Under the pieces are notes generated by a model. The model did no database searches. It saw only the letters and a list, made by a program, of their open reading frames with translations, and had not been told where the DNA came from. Both the position numbers and the translations under genes were made by a program. This document shows positions 1 to 6,430 of a DNA stretch of 9,640 nucleotides, piece by piece (positions within the stretch are counted from its first letter, which is position 1; every line of letters starts with the position of its first letter). The stretch is from Pseudomonadota bacterium (lineage in GTDB: Bacteria; Pseudomonadota; Alphaproteobacteria; JAAXGF01). Location of the stretch: assembly GCA_022563655.1 (NCBI GenBank), contig JADFMW010000098.1, positions 1 to 9,640 on the forward strand, written 5' to 3'.

Positions 1-1
1 C

Positions 2-2533
2 GTGAACCTGCTGCGCGCGCTCGCCGGCGCCGGCTACCGGGTCGAGGACATGCCGCCCGACGGCGCCGCCCTCATCGCCCGCCTCCAGGCCGGGCCGACC
101 AACGACCACCCGACGCGCGCGGCGCGCGCGGCGGGCGAGAGCCTCGCTCTCGCCGAGTACACCGCGTTCTTTGCCGGGCTTTCGGGCACGATACGGGAGG
201 CCGTGACGGCCCGCTGGGGGCCGCCCGAGCGCGACCCGTTCTTCGCGCCCGAGCGCGGCGTCTTCGCGATCCCGGCCTTCCGCCTCGGCAACGTGGCGAT
301 CGGGCTGCAACCGGCGCGCGGCTACAACATCGACCCGGCCCGGACCTATCACGCCCCCGATCTGGCGCCGCCGCACGGCTACCTCGCGTTCTACGCCTGG
401 CTGCGCACCCGCTTCGCCGCCCACGCCGTGGTGCACGTCGGCAAGCACGGCAACCTCGAGTGGCTGCCGGGCAAGGCGCTGGCGCTTTCCTCCGGGTGCT
501 TCCCCGAGGCGGCGCTGGGGCCGCTGCCGCACGTCTATCCGTTCATCGTCAACGACCCCGGCGAGGGCGCCCAGGCGAAGCGCCGCGCGGCGGCGGTGAT
601 CGTCGATCACCTGACGCCGCCCCTGACCCGCGCCGAGAGCTACGGGCCGCTGCGCGACCTCGAGCTGCTGGTCGACGAATACTACGAGGCCGCCAGCATG
701 GACCCGCGCCGCACCAAGGTGCTGCGCAGCGAGATCCTCGATCTCAGCCAGCGCATCGGCCTCGATCAGGACTGCGGCATCACCGCCGCCGACGATGCCG
801 AGGGCTCGCTCGTCAAGCTCGACCGGTACCTTTGCGAGATCAAGGAGATGCAGATCCGCGACGGCCTTCACGTGCTGGGCGAGGCGCCGCGGGGCGACCG
901 GCTCACCGACCTGCTCGTCGCCCTGGTGCGGGTGCCGCGCGGCGCCGAGGCGCCCGGGGATGCGTCGCTGCTGCGGGCGCTCGCCGCCGACCTCGCCCTC
1001 GACTTCGACCCGCTGGAGACCGACATGGCGCGGCCCTGGCAAGGGCCGCGGCCGGCGGCGCTCGACGGCGCGGCGCCGTGGCGCACCCACGGCGATACGG
1101 TCGAGCGGCTCGAGGGGCTGGCCCGCGCCCTCGTCGCCGGCGAACGCGCGGCCGATCCCGAATGGTCGCGCACCGCCGCGGTGCTGTCCGAGGTCGAGCG
1201 CCGCGTGCGCCCGGCGGTGACGGCCAGCGGCAAGGCCGAGATCGACGGCATCCGCGCCGGCCTCGACGGCCGCTTCGTTGCCCCCGGCCCCGCGGGGGCG
1301 CCGACGCGCGGGCGGCTCGAGGTGCTGCCGACGGGGCGCAACTTCTACTCGGTCGACCCCCGCTCGGTGCCGACGCCGGCGGCTTGGCTGCTCGGCTGGA
1401 AGTCGGCCGCCCTGCTCGTCGAGCACCACATGCAGGAGCACGGCGAGTGGCCGCGGACGATGGCGCTCAGCGCCTGGGGCACCGCGAATATGCGCACCGG
1501 CGGCGACGACATCGCGCAGGCGCTGGCGCTGATGGGCGTGCGCCCCACGTGGGACCAGGCGTCGCGGCGCGTGACCGGCTTCGAGATCTTGCCGCAGGCG
1601 ACGCTCGACCGGCCGCGGGTCGACGTCACCTTGCGCGTTTCCGGATTCTTCCGCGACGCGTTCCCGAACCTGATCGACCTCGTCGACTCGGCCGCCCGCG
1701 CCGTCGCCGCCCTCGACGAGCCCGAGGCCGTCAACCCCCTCGCCGCGCGGGTGCGGACCGAGACCCAAGCGCTGGTCGCCGCCGGCGCGCCCGAGGACGA
1801 AGCCAGACGGCGCGCCGGCTTTCGCGTCTTCGGCTCGAAGCCGGGGGCCTACGGCGCCGGGCTGCAGGCGTTGCTCGACGAGAGCGGCTGGGAGACCGAC
1901 GCCGACCTCGCCCGCGCCTACCTGGCGTGGGGCGGCTACGCCTACGGCGCGGGCGTCCACGGCGCCGCCGAGCACGCCCTGTTCGAACGCCGCCTGGGCG
2001 CGATCGAGGCGGTGGTGCACAACCAGGACAACCGCGAGCACGACATTCTCGACAGCGACGATTACTATCAGTTCGAGGGCGGGCTCGCGGCGGCGGTGCG
2101 CCATGCCTCGGGCAGGCAGCCGGCGATCTACCACAACGACCACTCGCGGCCCGAAAGCCCCAAGGTGCGCACGCTAGCCGACGAAGTGGCGCGCGTCGTG
2201 AGGGCCCGCGTGGTCAACCCGAAGTGGATCGCCGGCGTCATGCGCCACGGCTATAAGGGAGCGTTCGAGATGGCGGCGACGGTCGATTACCTGTTCGCCT
2301 TCGCGGCCACCGCGCACGCGGTCGGCGATCACCACTTCGACGCGGTCTTCGAGGCCTACGTCCAGGATCCGAAGGTCCGCGCGTTCTTCGCCGAGCACAA
2401 CCCGGCGGCGCTGGGCGACATCGCGCGGCGCCTCATCGAGGCGCAGGACCGCGGCCTGTGGCGGCCGCGCGCCAACATCGCCTACCCGACGCTCGCCGAG
2501 ATCGCCGGCGAGCGCCACCAGGACGTGGCATGA
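2..2533 (+). CDS. cobN: Cobaltochelatase large subunit CobN, 5'-truncated by the window edge
   Basis: This is the large subunit of the ATP-dependent aerobic-pathway cobaltochelatase CobN-CobS-CobT, which inserts Co(II) into hydrogenobyrinic acid a,c-diamide in the cytoplasm. The frame is open at the left edge, so the GTG at position 2 is probably not the real start. The 843 codons seen are roughly the C-terminal two-thirds of a family usually near 1,250 residues. Numbering from this fragment, family blocks include HVGKHGNLEWLPGK (about residues 145-158), then VNDPGEGAQAKRR, QDNREHDILDSDDYYQFEGG, HNDHSRPESPKVRTL, and near the C-terminus VNPKWIAGVMRHGYKGAFEM. The gene ends at TGA 2531-2533, overlapping the cobO start in an ATGA junction, which suggests translational coupling. 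CobS and CobT are not in the window. The related magnesium chelatase subunits BchH/ChlH are a less likely reading, given the cob neighbours and the block sequences. Confidence 0.97.
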   Translation: MNLLRALAGAGYRVEDMPPDGAALIARLQAGPTNDHPTRAARAAGESLALAEYTAFFAGLSGTIREAVTARWGPPERDPFFAPERGVFAIPAFRLGNVAIGLQPARGYNIDPARTYHAPDLAPPHGYLAFYAWLRTRFAAHAVVHVGKHGNLEWLPGKALALSSGCFPEAALGPLPHVYPFIVNDPGEGAQAKRRAAAVIVDHLTPPLTRAESYGPLRDLELLVDEYYEAASMDPRRTKVLRSEILDLSQRIGLDQDCGITAADDAEGSLVKLDRYLCEIKEMQIRDGLHVLGEAPRGDRLTDLLVALVRVPRGAEAPGDASLLRALAADLALDFDPLETDMARPWQGPRPAALDGAAPWRTHGDTVERLEGLARALVAGERAADPEWSRTAAVLSEVERRVRPAVTASGKAEIDGIRAGLDGRFVAPGPAGAPTRGRLEVLPTGRNFYSVDPRSVPTPAAWLLGWKSAALLVEHHMQEHGEWPRTMALSAWGTANMRTGGDDIAQALALMGVRPTWDQASRRVTGFEILPQATLDRPRVDVTLRVSGFFRDAFPNLIDLVDSAARAVAALDEPEAVNPLAARVRTETQALVAAGAPEDEARRRAGFRVFGSKPGAYGAGLQALLDESGWETDADLARAYLAWGGYAYGAGVHGAAEHALFERRLGAIEAVVHNQDNREHDILDSDDYYQFEGGLAAAVRHASGRQPAIYHNDHSRPESPKVRTLADEVARVVRARVVNPKWIAGVMRHGYKGAFEMAATVDYLFAFAATAHAVGDHHFDAVFEAYVQDPKVRAFFAEHNPAALGDIARRLIEAQDRGLWRPRANIAYPTLAEIAGERHQDVA

Positions 2534-3147
2534 GCCCAGAGAGCGAAGCCGAGATCAACCGGCGCCACGCCGAGAAGATGCGCAAGCGGAAGGCGGCGCG
2601 GGACAAGATCCTCGCCACCAAGACCGAGGAACGCGGCCTCATCATCGTCCATACCGGCAAGGGCAAGGGCAAGTCGACGGCCGCGTTCGGCCTGGCCATG
2701 CGCTGCATCGGCCACGACATGCGGGTGGGCCTCGTGCAGTTCGTCAAGGGCGTCTGGGAGAGCGGCGAGCGCCGGGTGTTCGACGCCTTCCCCGAGCTCG
2801 TCACCATGCGGACGATGGGCGAGGGCTTCACCTGGGATACCCAGGACCGCGCCCGCGACATCGCCGCCGCGCGCCGCGCTTGGGAGATGCTGAAGGAGTT
2901 GATGGCCGACGAAAGTTATCGGCTGGTGATTGCCGATGAGTTGAATATCGTGCTGCGTTATGGCTATCTGCCGCTGGACGAGGTGATCGAGGCGCTCAAG
3001 AACAAGCGTGCCGATCTGCATGTCGTCGTCACCGGGCGCAACGCCAAGCCCGAGCTGATCGAGATCGCCGATCTTGTGACCGAGATGACCATGGTCAAGC
3101 ACCCCTTCCGTTCGGGCGTCAAGGCCCAGGTCGGGGTCGAATTCTGA
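2530..3147 (+). CDS. cobO: Cob(I)yrinic acid a,c-diamide adenosyltransferase CobO
   Basis: CobO (BtuR/CobA family) transfers the 5'-deoxyadenosyl group of ATP to the cobalt of cob(I)yrinic acid a,c-diamide, the step after CobN. The 205-residue length is normal for the family. The N-terminus is basic and polar, as in proteobacterial CobO. A P-loop, TGKGKGKST, lies at residues 42-50, followed by the family blocks GEGFTWDTQD, VIADELNIVLRYGYL, HVVVTGRNAKPELIEIADLVTEM and the C-terminal KHPFRSGVKAQVGVEF. I chose ATG 2530 because it makes the ATGA overlap with cobN and has AGGA at 2520-2523 six bases upstream. The second half, from about 2881, is clearly lower in GC than the first half and uses AT-ending codons such as AGT, TAT, ATT and AAT, yet the protein is intact and conserved. 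Confidence 0.97.
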   Translation: MSPESEAEINRRHAEKMRKRKAARDKILATKTEERGLIIVHTGKGKGKSTAAFGLAMRCIGHDMRVGLVQFVKGVWESGERRVFDAFPELVTMRTMGEGFTWDTQDRARDIAAARRAWEMLKELMADESYRLVIADELNIVLRYGYLPLDEVIEALKNKRADLHVVVTGRNAKPELIEIADLVTEMTMVKHPFRSGVKAQVGVEF

Positions 3148-3156
3148 ACCGCAACT

Positions 3157-3161
3157 GGGAG
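3157..3161 (+). promoter_or_regulatory. Ribosome binding site of the SYLF gene
   Basis: GGGAG lies nine bases before ATG 3171 in the 23-bp gap after cobO. It favours 3171 over the in-frame ATG at 3180, although either would leave a usable signal peptide. Confidence 0.5.
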
Positions 3162-3170
3162 ATTGGAACC

Positions 3171-3854
3171 ATGACAGCGATGTTTCGTCGGCTGCCGGCG
3201 TGGCTTGCGCTGGCGGCGGTGATGAGCCTCGGTGCGCAGGCGTTCGCCACCACCAAGGAACAAACGCTGGTCGACAAGGCGCGCCTGGCCGTCGACGCGC
3301 TGCGCGACGATAGCAAGTTCTCGGCTTTCCCCCGGCTTCTCGCCGAGGCGAAGGCCGTGCTCATCATGCCCGAGCTGATCAAGATCGGGTTTATCTTCGG
3401 CGGTGAAGGGGGCTCCGGCGTACTGCTCGTGCGCGATACCGAGACCGGCCATTGGAGCCAGCCCGCTTTCTACACCATGGGGGCGGGGAGCTTCGGCCTG
3501 CAGATCGGCGCGCAGGTCGCGGAGGTGGCATTCGTTGTCATGACCGAAGGCGGGCTCGAGAAGCTGATGTCCGACAAGGTCACCCTGGGCGTCGACGCCA
3601 GCATCGCCGCCGGACCCATCGGCGCGGGCGTCGAGGCGGGGATGACGTTCAACATCGACGTCGACATCTATTCCTTCGCGCACACCAAGGGGCTGTTCGG
3701 CGGCATCTCCTTCGAAGGCGCGGTGGTGGTGCCGGACGACGAGGCCAACGAGACGTACTACGGCAAGTCGATCACGGCGCGCGGCATCGTTCTCCACGGC
3801 GAGGTTCGCAACCCCGACGCCGACGCGTTGAGGGCGGCCCTTGGCAAGAAATAG
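3171..3854 (+). CDS. Secreted SYLF-domain (YSC84/DUF500) lipid-binding-type protein
   Basis: This 227-residue protein has no known role in cobalamin synthesis. It starts with a typical signal peptide: basic MFRRLP, a hydrophobic stretch from about residue 10 to 22, and an AFA cleavage site after residue 26. A periplasmic or envelope location is therefore inferred. The mature part matches the SYLF/YSC84 family: a helical start (VDKARLAVDAL), then AEAKAVLIMPELIKIGFIFGG, GSGVLLVRD, a glycine-rich core around FGLQIGAQVAEVAFVVMTEGGLEKLM, and YYGKSITARGIVLHGEVRNP near the end. Eukaryotic SYLF domains bind phosphoinositides; bacterial members are poorly understood, so the substrate is unknown. The gene begins 23 bp after cobO and its last 14 bp overlap the TTG-started cobQ, so it appears to be co-transcribed with the cob genes. 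It may be an inserted passenger gene or an envelope partner of the pathway. Family assignment is confident; function is not. Confidence 0.9.
   Translation: MTAMFRRLPAWLALAAVMSLGAQAFATTKEQTLVDKARLAVDALRDDSKFSAFPRLLAEAKAVLIMPELIKIGFIFGGEGGSGVLLVRDTETGHWSQPAFYTMGAGSFGLQIGAQVAEVAFVVMTEGGLEKLMSDKVTLGVDASIAAGPIGAGVEAGMTFNIDVDIYSFAHTKGLFGGISFEGAVVVPDDEANETYYGKSITARGIVLHGEVRNPDADALRAALGKK
3830..3843 (+). promoter_or_regulatory. Ribosome binding site and TTG start of cobQ
   Basis: GAGGG at 3830-3834, inside the end of the SYLF gene, is followed by a six-base spacer and TTG at 3841-3843. The next in-frame candidate, ATG 3877, has no purine-rich site ahead of it and would begin inside the first beta strand (at the M of LMLQG). 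The TTG is therefore the better start, giving a 14-bp overlap with the SYLF gene. Confidence 0.6.
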
Positions 3855-5334
3855 GCGCCATCGCCCAGCCGCGCTGATGCTGCAGGGCGTCGGCTCGCAC
3901 GTCGGCAAGTCGCTGCTCGTGGCCGGGCTGGCGCGCGCCTACGCGCGGCGCGGCCTCGCCGTGCGCCCCTTCAAGCCGCAGAACATGTCGAACAACGCCG
4001 CCGTGACCGCCGACGGCGGCGAGATCGGCCGCGCCCAGGCGCTGCAGGCCCGCGCCTGCGGCGTCGCCCCGTCGGTCGACATGAACCCGGTGCTCTTGAA
4101 GCCGCAGTCGGAGGTCGGCGCCCAGGTCGTCGTGCAGGGGCGCGTCACGACCACCGTGGCGGCGCGCGACTACCACGCCCTCAAGCCCCGGCTGCTTCCC
4201 AAGGTGCTGGAAAGCTTCGCCCGCCTCGGCCGCGGCGCCGATCTGATTCTTGTCGAGGGCGCCGGCAGCCCGGCGGAGGTCAACCTGCGCGACGGCGATA
4301 TCGCCAACATGGGCTTCGCCAAGGCCGCGGGAGTGCCGGTCGTGCTGGTCGCCGACATCGACCGCGGCGGCGCCATCGCCGCCATCGTCGGCACCTGGGA
4401 GCTGCTCGAGCCGGACGAGCGGGCGCTCTTGAAGGGCTACCTCGTCAACAAGTTCCGCGGCGACGAGCGGCTGTTCGACGGGGCGATCGAGGCGCTTGGC
4501 GCGCGCACCGGGCTTGCGAGCCTCGGCCTCGTGCCGTTTCTCGCCGAGGCCAGGCGCCTGCCGGCCGAGGACTCGGTGGCGCTCGACAGCTTCCCCGCGG
4601 CCGTAGCCGGCCGCGGCCGGGCGATCAAGATCGCCGTGCCGCGCTTCGCGCGCATCGCCAATTTCGACGACCTCGACCCGCTCGCGGCCGAGCCCGACGT
4701 TGCGCTCGACCTCGTCGAGCCCGGGCGGGCGCTGCCCGGCGACGCCGATCTGGTGCTGCTGCCCGGCAGCAAATCGACGCTCGCCGACCTCGCTTTTCTG
4801 CGCGCCGAGGGCTGGGACATCGACCTCGCGGCCCATGCGCGCCGCGGCGGCTGGGTGCTCGGCCTGTGCGGCGGCTACCAGATGCTGGGCGAGCGCATCG
4901 CCGACCCCGGCGGCGTCGAGGGCGCGCCGGGCGAGGCCGCCGGGCTGGGCCTGTTGGCCGTCCGCACCGAGATCGCACCGGGCAAGCGGCTTGCCGCCGT
5001 CACGGGCGCGTGTGCGCTGAGCGGCGCGCCGGTGCGCGGATACGAGATGCACATGGGGGTGACCGACGGGCCCGACCGCGCCCGGCCGATGCTCGACCTC
5101 GGCGGCCGCGCCGAAGGAGCCCGCTCGGCCGACGGGCGCGTGCAGGGCTCTTATGTCCACGGGCTGTTCGCCGCCGATGGCTTCCGCCACGCGTTCCTGA
5201 GCCGCCTCAAGACACGGGCGGAGAGCGGCATCGCTTACGAGCACGAGGTCGAGGCGGCGCTCGACGCGATCGCCGGGGTCCTCGCCGCCCGCCTCGACCT
5301 CGACCGCCTGCTGGAGATCGCCGATGGCGCCTGA
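3841..5334 (+). CDS. cobQ: Cobyric acid synthase CobQ (glutamine-hydrolysing)
   Basis: CobQ (CbiP) amidates the b, d, e and g carboxylates of adenosylcobyrinic acid a,c-diamide using glutamine and ATP, giving adenosylcobyric acid. Its 497 residues fit the family. The N-terminal dethiobiotin-synthetase-like ATP domain spans about residues 10-240, with a phosphate-binding loop GVGSHVGKS at 16-24, KPQNMSNNAAVT, VEGAGSPAEVNLRDGDIANMG and DIDRGGAIAAIVGTWELL. The C-terminal class I glutamine amidotransferase domain has LPGSKSTLADLAFLRAEGWD, the nucleophile C343 in LGLCGGYQML and the catalytic H440 in GSYVHGLF. The more usual ATP loop is GTGSDVGKS or GTASDVGKS, so V17 and H20 are substitutions. The start is TTG (a later ATG at 3877 is the alternative). 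The stop codon TGA 5332-5334 is only 4 bp from the end of convergent cobD. Confidence 0.96.
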   Translation: MARNRRHRPAALMLQGVGSHVGKSLLVAGLARAYARRGLAVRPFKPQNMSNNAAVTADGGEIGRAQALQARACGVAPSVDMNPVLLKPQSEVGAQVVVQGRVTTTVAARDYHALKPRLLPKVLESFARLGRGADLILVEGAGSPAEVNLRDGDIANMGFAKAAGVPVVLVADIDRGGAIAAIVGTWELLEPDERALLKGYLVNKFRGDERLFDGAIEALGARTGLASLGLVPFLAEARRLPAEDSVALDSFPAAVAGRGRAIKIAVPRFARIANFDDLDPLAAEPDVALDLVEPGRALPGDADLVLLPGSKSTLADLAFLRAEGWDIDLAAHARRGGWVLGLCGGYQMLGERIADPGGVEGAPGEAAGLGLLAVRTEIAPGKRLAAVTGACALSGAPVRGYEMHMGVTDGPDRARPMLDLGGRAEGARSADGRVQGSYVHGLFAADGFRHAFLSRLKTRAESGIAYEHEVEAALDAIAGVLAARLDLDRLLEIADGA

Positions 5335-5341
5335 GGCGCTA
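5325..5341. terminator. Small hairpin spanning the convergent cobQ and cobD stop codons
   Basis: GCGCC at 5327-5331 and GGCGC at 5335-5339 form a perfect five-base stem. It extends by one G.T pair and one T-A pair to 5325-5341. The three-base loop is the cobQ stop codon TGA, and the cobD stop codon TAG forms the base of the other arm. There is no T-tract on either side, so this is not a classical intrinsic terminator. A role in bidirectional termination or transcript-end protection is only inferred. Confidence 0.25.
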
Positions 5342-6340
5342 GGAGAGCCCGTGCTTCGCGACCGCGAGCGCGGCCACGAGGCCGATGTTGATGAGGCACG
5401 CCACCACGAACAAATAGAGCGCCCGGCGGATGTCGCCGGGCGTCGCGCGCGCGCGACCGTCGCCCAGCCAGGCGTCCTTGACCACGGCGTCGCCGTAGCG
5501 CCGCGGCCCGGCGAGCGCGAGGCCGAGGGCGCCGGCCATCGCCGCCTCGGGCCAGCCGGCGTTGAGCGAGCGGTGCTTGCCCGCGTCGCGCAGCATCGTC
5601 CGCGCCGCCGCGACGGGGTTCGCCCGGGGCACGAGCGCCGCGGCCAGCGCGACGATCGCGCCGCTCAGCCGCGCCGGCACGAAATTGACGGCGTCGTCGA
5701 GCCGCGCCGCGGCGGCGCCGAAGGCGCGGTAGCGCGGCGAGCGGTGGCCGATCATGCTGTCCAGGGTGTTGACCATCTTGCTGGCGACGAGCCCCGGCAG
5801 GCCAAGCAGCACGTACCAGAACACCGGCCCGATCACCCCGTCGGCGAGGTTCTCGGCGCAGCTCTCGATGGCGCCGCGGGCGACGCCGTATCGATCGAGG
5901 TTGGCGGGGTTGCGGCCGACGATGTGGGCGACCGCGCGGCGCCCCTCCGCCAGCCCGCCCTCCTCCAGCGCGCGGGCGACCGCGCCCACGTGCCTATACA
6001 GGCTGCGCTGGGCGACCAGGGTCATCACCAGGGCGAGCTCAGCCAACCACCCGAAGGGCACGGCGCGAGCCGTGCGGCTGATGGCCCAGCCGACCGCCGC
6101 GCCCGCCGCGGTCAGGAACAGCACGACAAGCACGCCGCGCACGCGCCGGTCGGCCTCGCCACGGCTCTCGCGGTTGAGCCGCCGCTCGAGGCCGGCGACC
6201 GCGCGGCCCATCAGCGCCACCGGGTGCGGCGCCACGCGCCAGAGGCCTGGCGGGTCGCCGATGTAAGCGTCGAGCAACAGCGCGAGCAGTAGCAGGATCA
6301 GCGGCGCCGGCCCGGCGGCGAATACGGTGTGGCTGGGCAT
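5339..6340 (-). CDS. cobD: Adenosylcobinamide-phosphate synthase CobD (CbiB family)
   Basis: CobD (CbiB) is an integral membrane protein that joins the aminopropanol (or its phosphate) linker to adenosylcobyric acid, the step after CobQ. The 333-residue protein opens with a hydrophobic segment (about residues 12-24) followed by LLDAYIGDPPGLWRVAPHPVALMG. It then has further hydrophobic stretches, GAIESCAENLADGVIGPVFW, VNTLDSMIGHRSPRYRAFG (N191, D194) and AARLDDAVNFVPARLSG, all family signatures. The start ATG is at 6340. No ribosome binding site is visible before it, and a candidate promoter places +1 at or very near the A of this ATG. It is the only gene here on the minus strand: tail-to-tail with cobQ (4 bp apart) and head-to-head with cbiX (90 bp apart). 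The frame stays open much further upstream, but that is antisense to cbiX and not homologous extension. The symbol cobD here is the alphaproteobacterial usage, not the Salmonella decarboxylase. Confidence 0.95.
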   Translation of the reverse strand: MPSHTVFAAGPAPLILLLLALLLDAYIGDPPGLWRVAPHPVALMGRAVAGLERRLNRESRGEADRRVRGVLVVLFLTAAGAAVGWAISRTARAVPFGWLAELALVMTLVAQRSLYRHVGAVARALEEGGLAEGRRAVAHIVGRNPANLDRYGVARGAIESCAENLADGVIGPVFWYVLLGLPGLVASKMVNTLDSMIGHRSPRYRAFGAAAARLDDAVNFVPARLSGAIVALAAALVPRANPVAAARTMLRDAGKHRSLNAGWPEAAMAGALGLALAGPRRYGDAVVKDAWLGDGRARATPGDIRRALYLFVVACLINIGLVAALAVAKHGLS

Positions 6341-6346
6341 GGCGCG

Positions 6347-6375
6347 AGCATGGGTTGCGCGGCGGTGCGCGTCAA
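6347..6375 (-). promoter_or_regulatory. Candidate promoter for cobD (possibly leaderless)
   Basis: Reading the minus strand, TTGACG (6375-6370) matches five of six -35 consensus bases. It is followed by a 17-base spacer and CATGCT (6352-6347), which matches only three of six -10 bases. Transcription would begin about seven bases further on, at the first base of the cobD ATG. The lack of a ribosome binding site fits a leaderless message, but the weak -10 keeps this tentative. No convincing promoter for cbiX was found on the other strand. Confidence 0.25.
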
Positions 6376-6416
6376 TTGCCGAAGCGGCGAGAGAGCGGCG
6401 GAGCAACGAGAGAGGC

Positions 6417-6421
6417 GAGGG
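6417..6421 (+). promoter_or_regulatory. Ribosome binding site of cbiX
   Basis: GAGGG lies nine bases before ATG 6431 in a purine-rich stretch. It fixes the cbiX start there rather than at in-frame codons as far upstream as 6329, which would run into the opposite-strand cobD. Confidence 0.5.
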
Positions 6422-6430
6422 ATCAGGCTC

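Noticed and set aside
460..2256. 598-codon plus-strand frame inside cobN
   Set aside because: Arg/Ala-rich translation in an alternate frame, fully inside a gene with strong conserved blocks.
3772..5244. 490-codon open frame on the minus strand opposite cobQ
   Set aside because: It has the Arg/Ala/Gly/His-rich composition typical of antisense shadows in high-GC genes, recognisable conserved motifs lie only in cobQ, and there is no plausible start context.
5324..6292. 322-codon plus-strand frame opposite cobD
   Set aside because: Shadow of cobD; its composition is unlike a folded protein and cobD motifs are unambiguous.
6373..6378. CAATTG palindrome in the divergent gap as a regulator operator
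   Set aside because: Six-base palindromes are expected by chance and the flanks are not symmetric.
6355..6404. Sigma-70 promoter for cbiX starting from TTGCGC or TTGCCG in the divergent gap
   Set aside because: No acceptable -10 hexamer occurs at 16-18 bases, so it could not be supported.
6329..6430. 34-codon N-terminal extension of CbiX
   Set aside because: It overlaps the cobD start, has no CbiX-like sequence, and a good ribosome binding site precedes ATG 6431.
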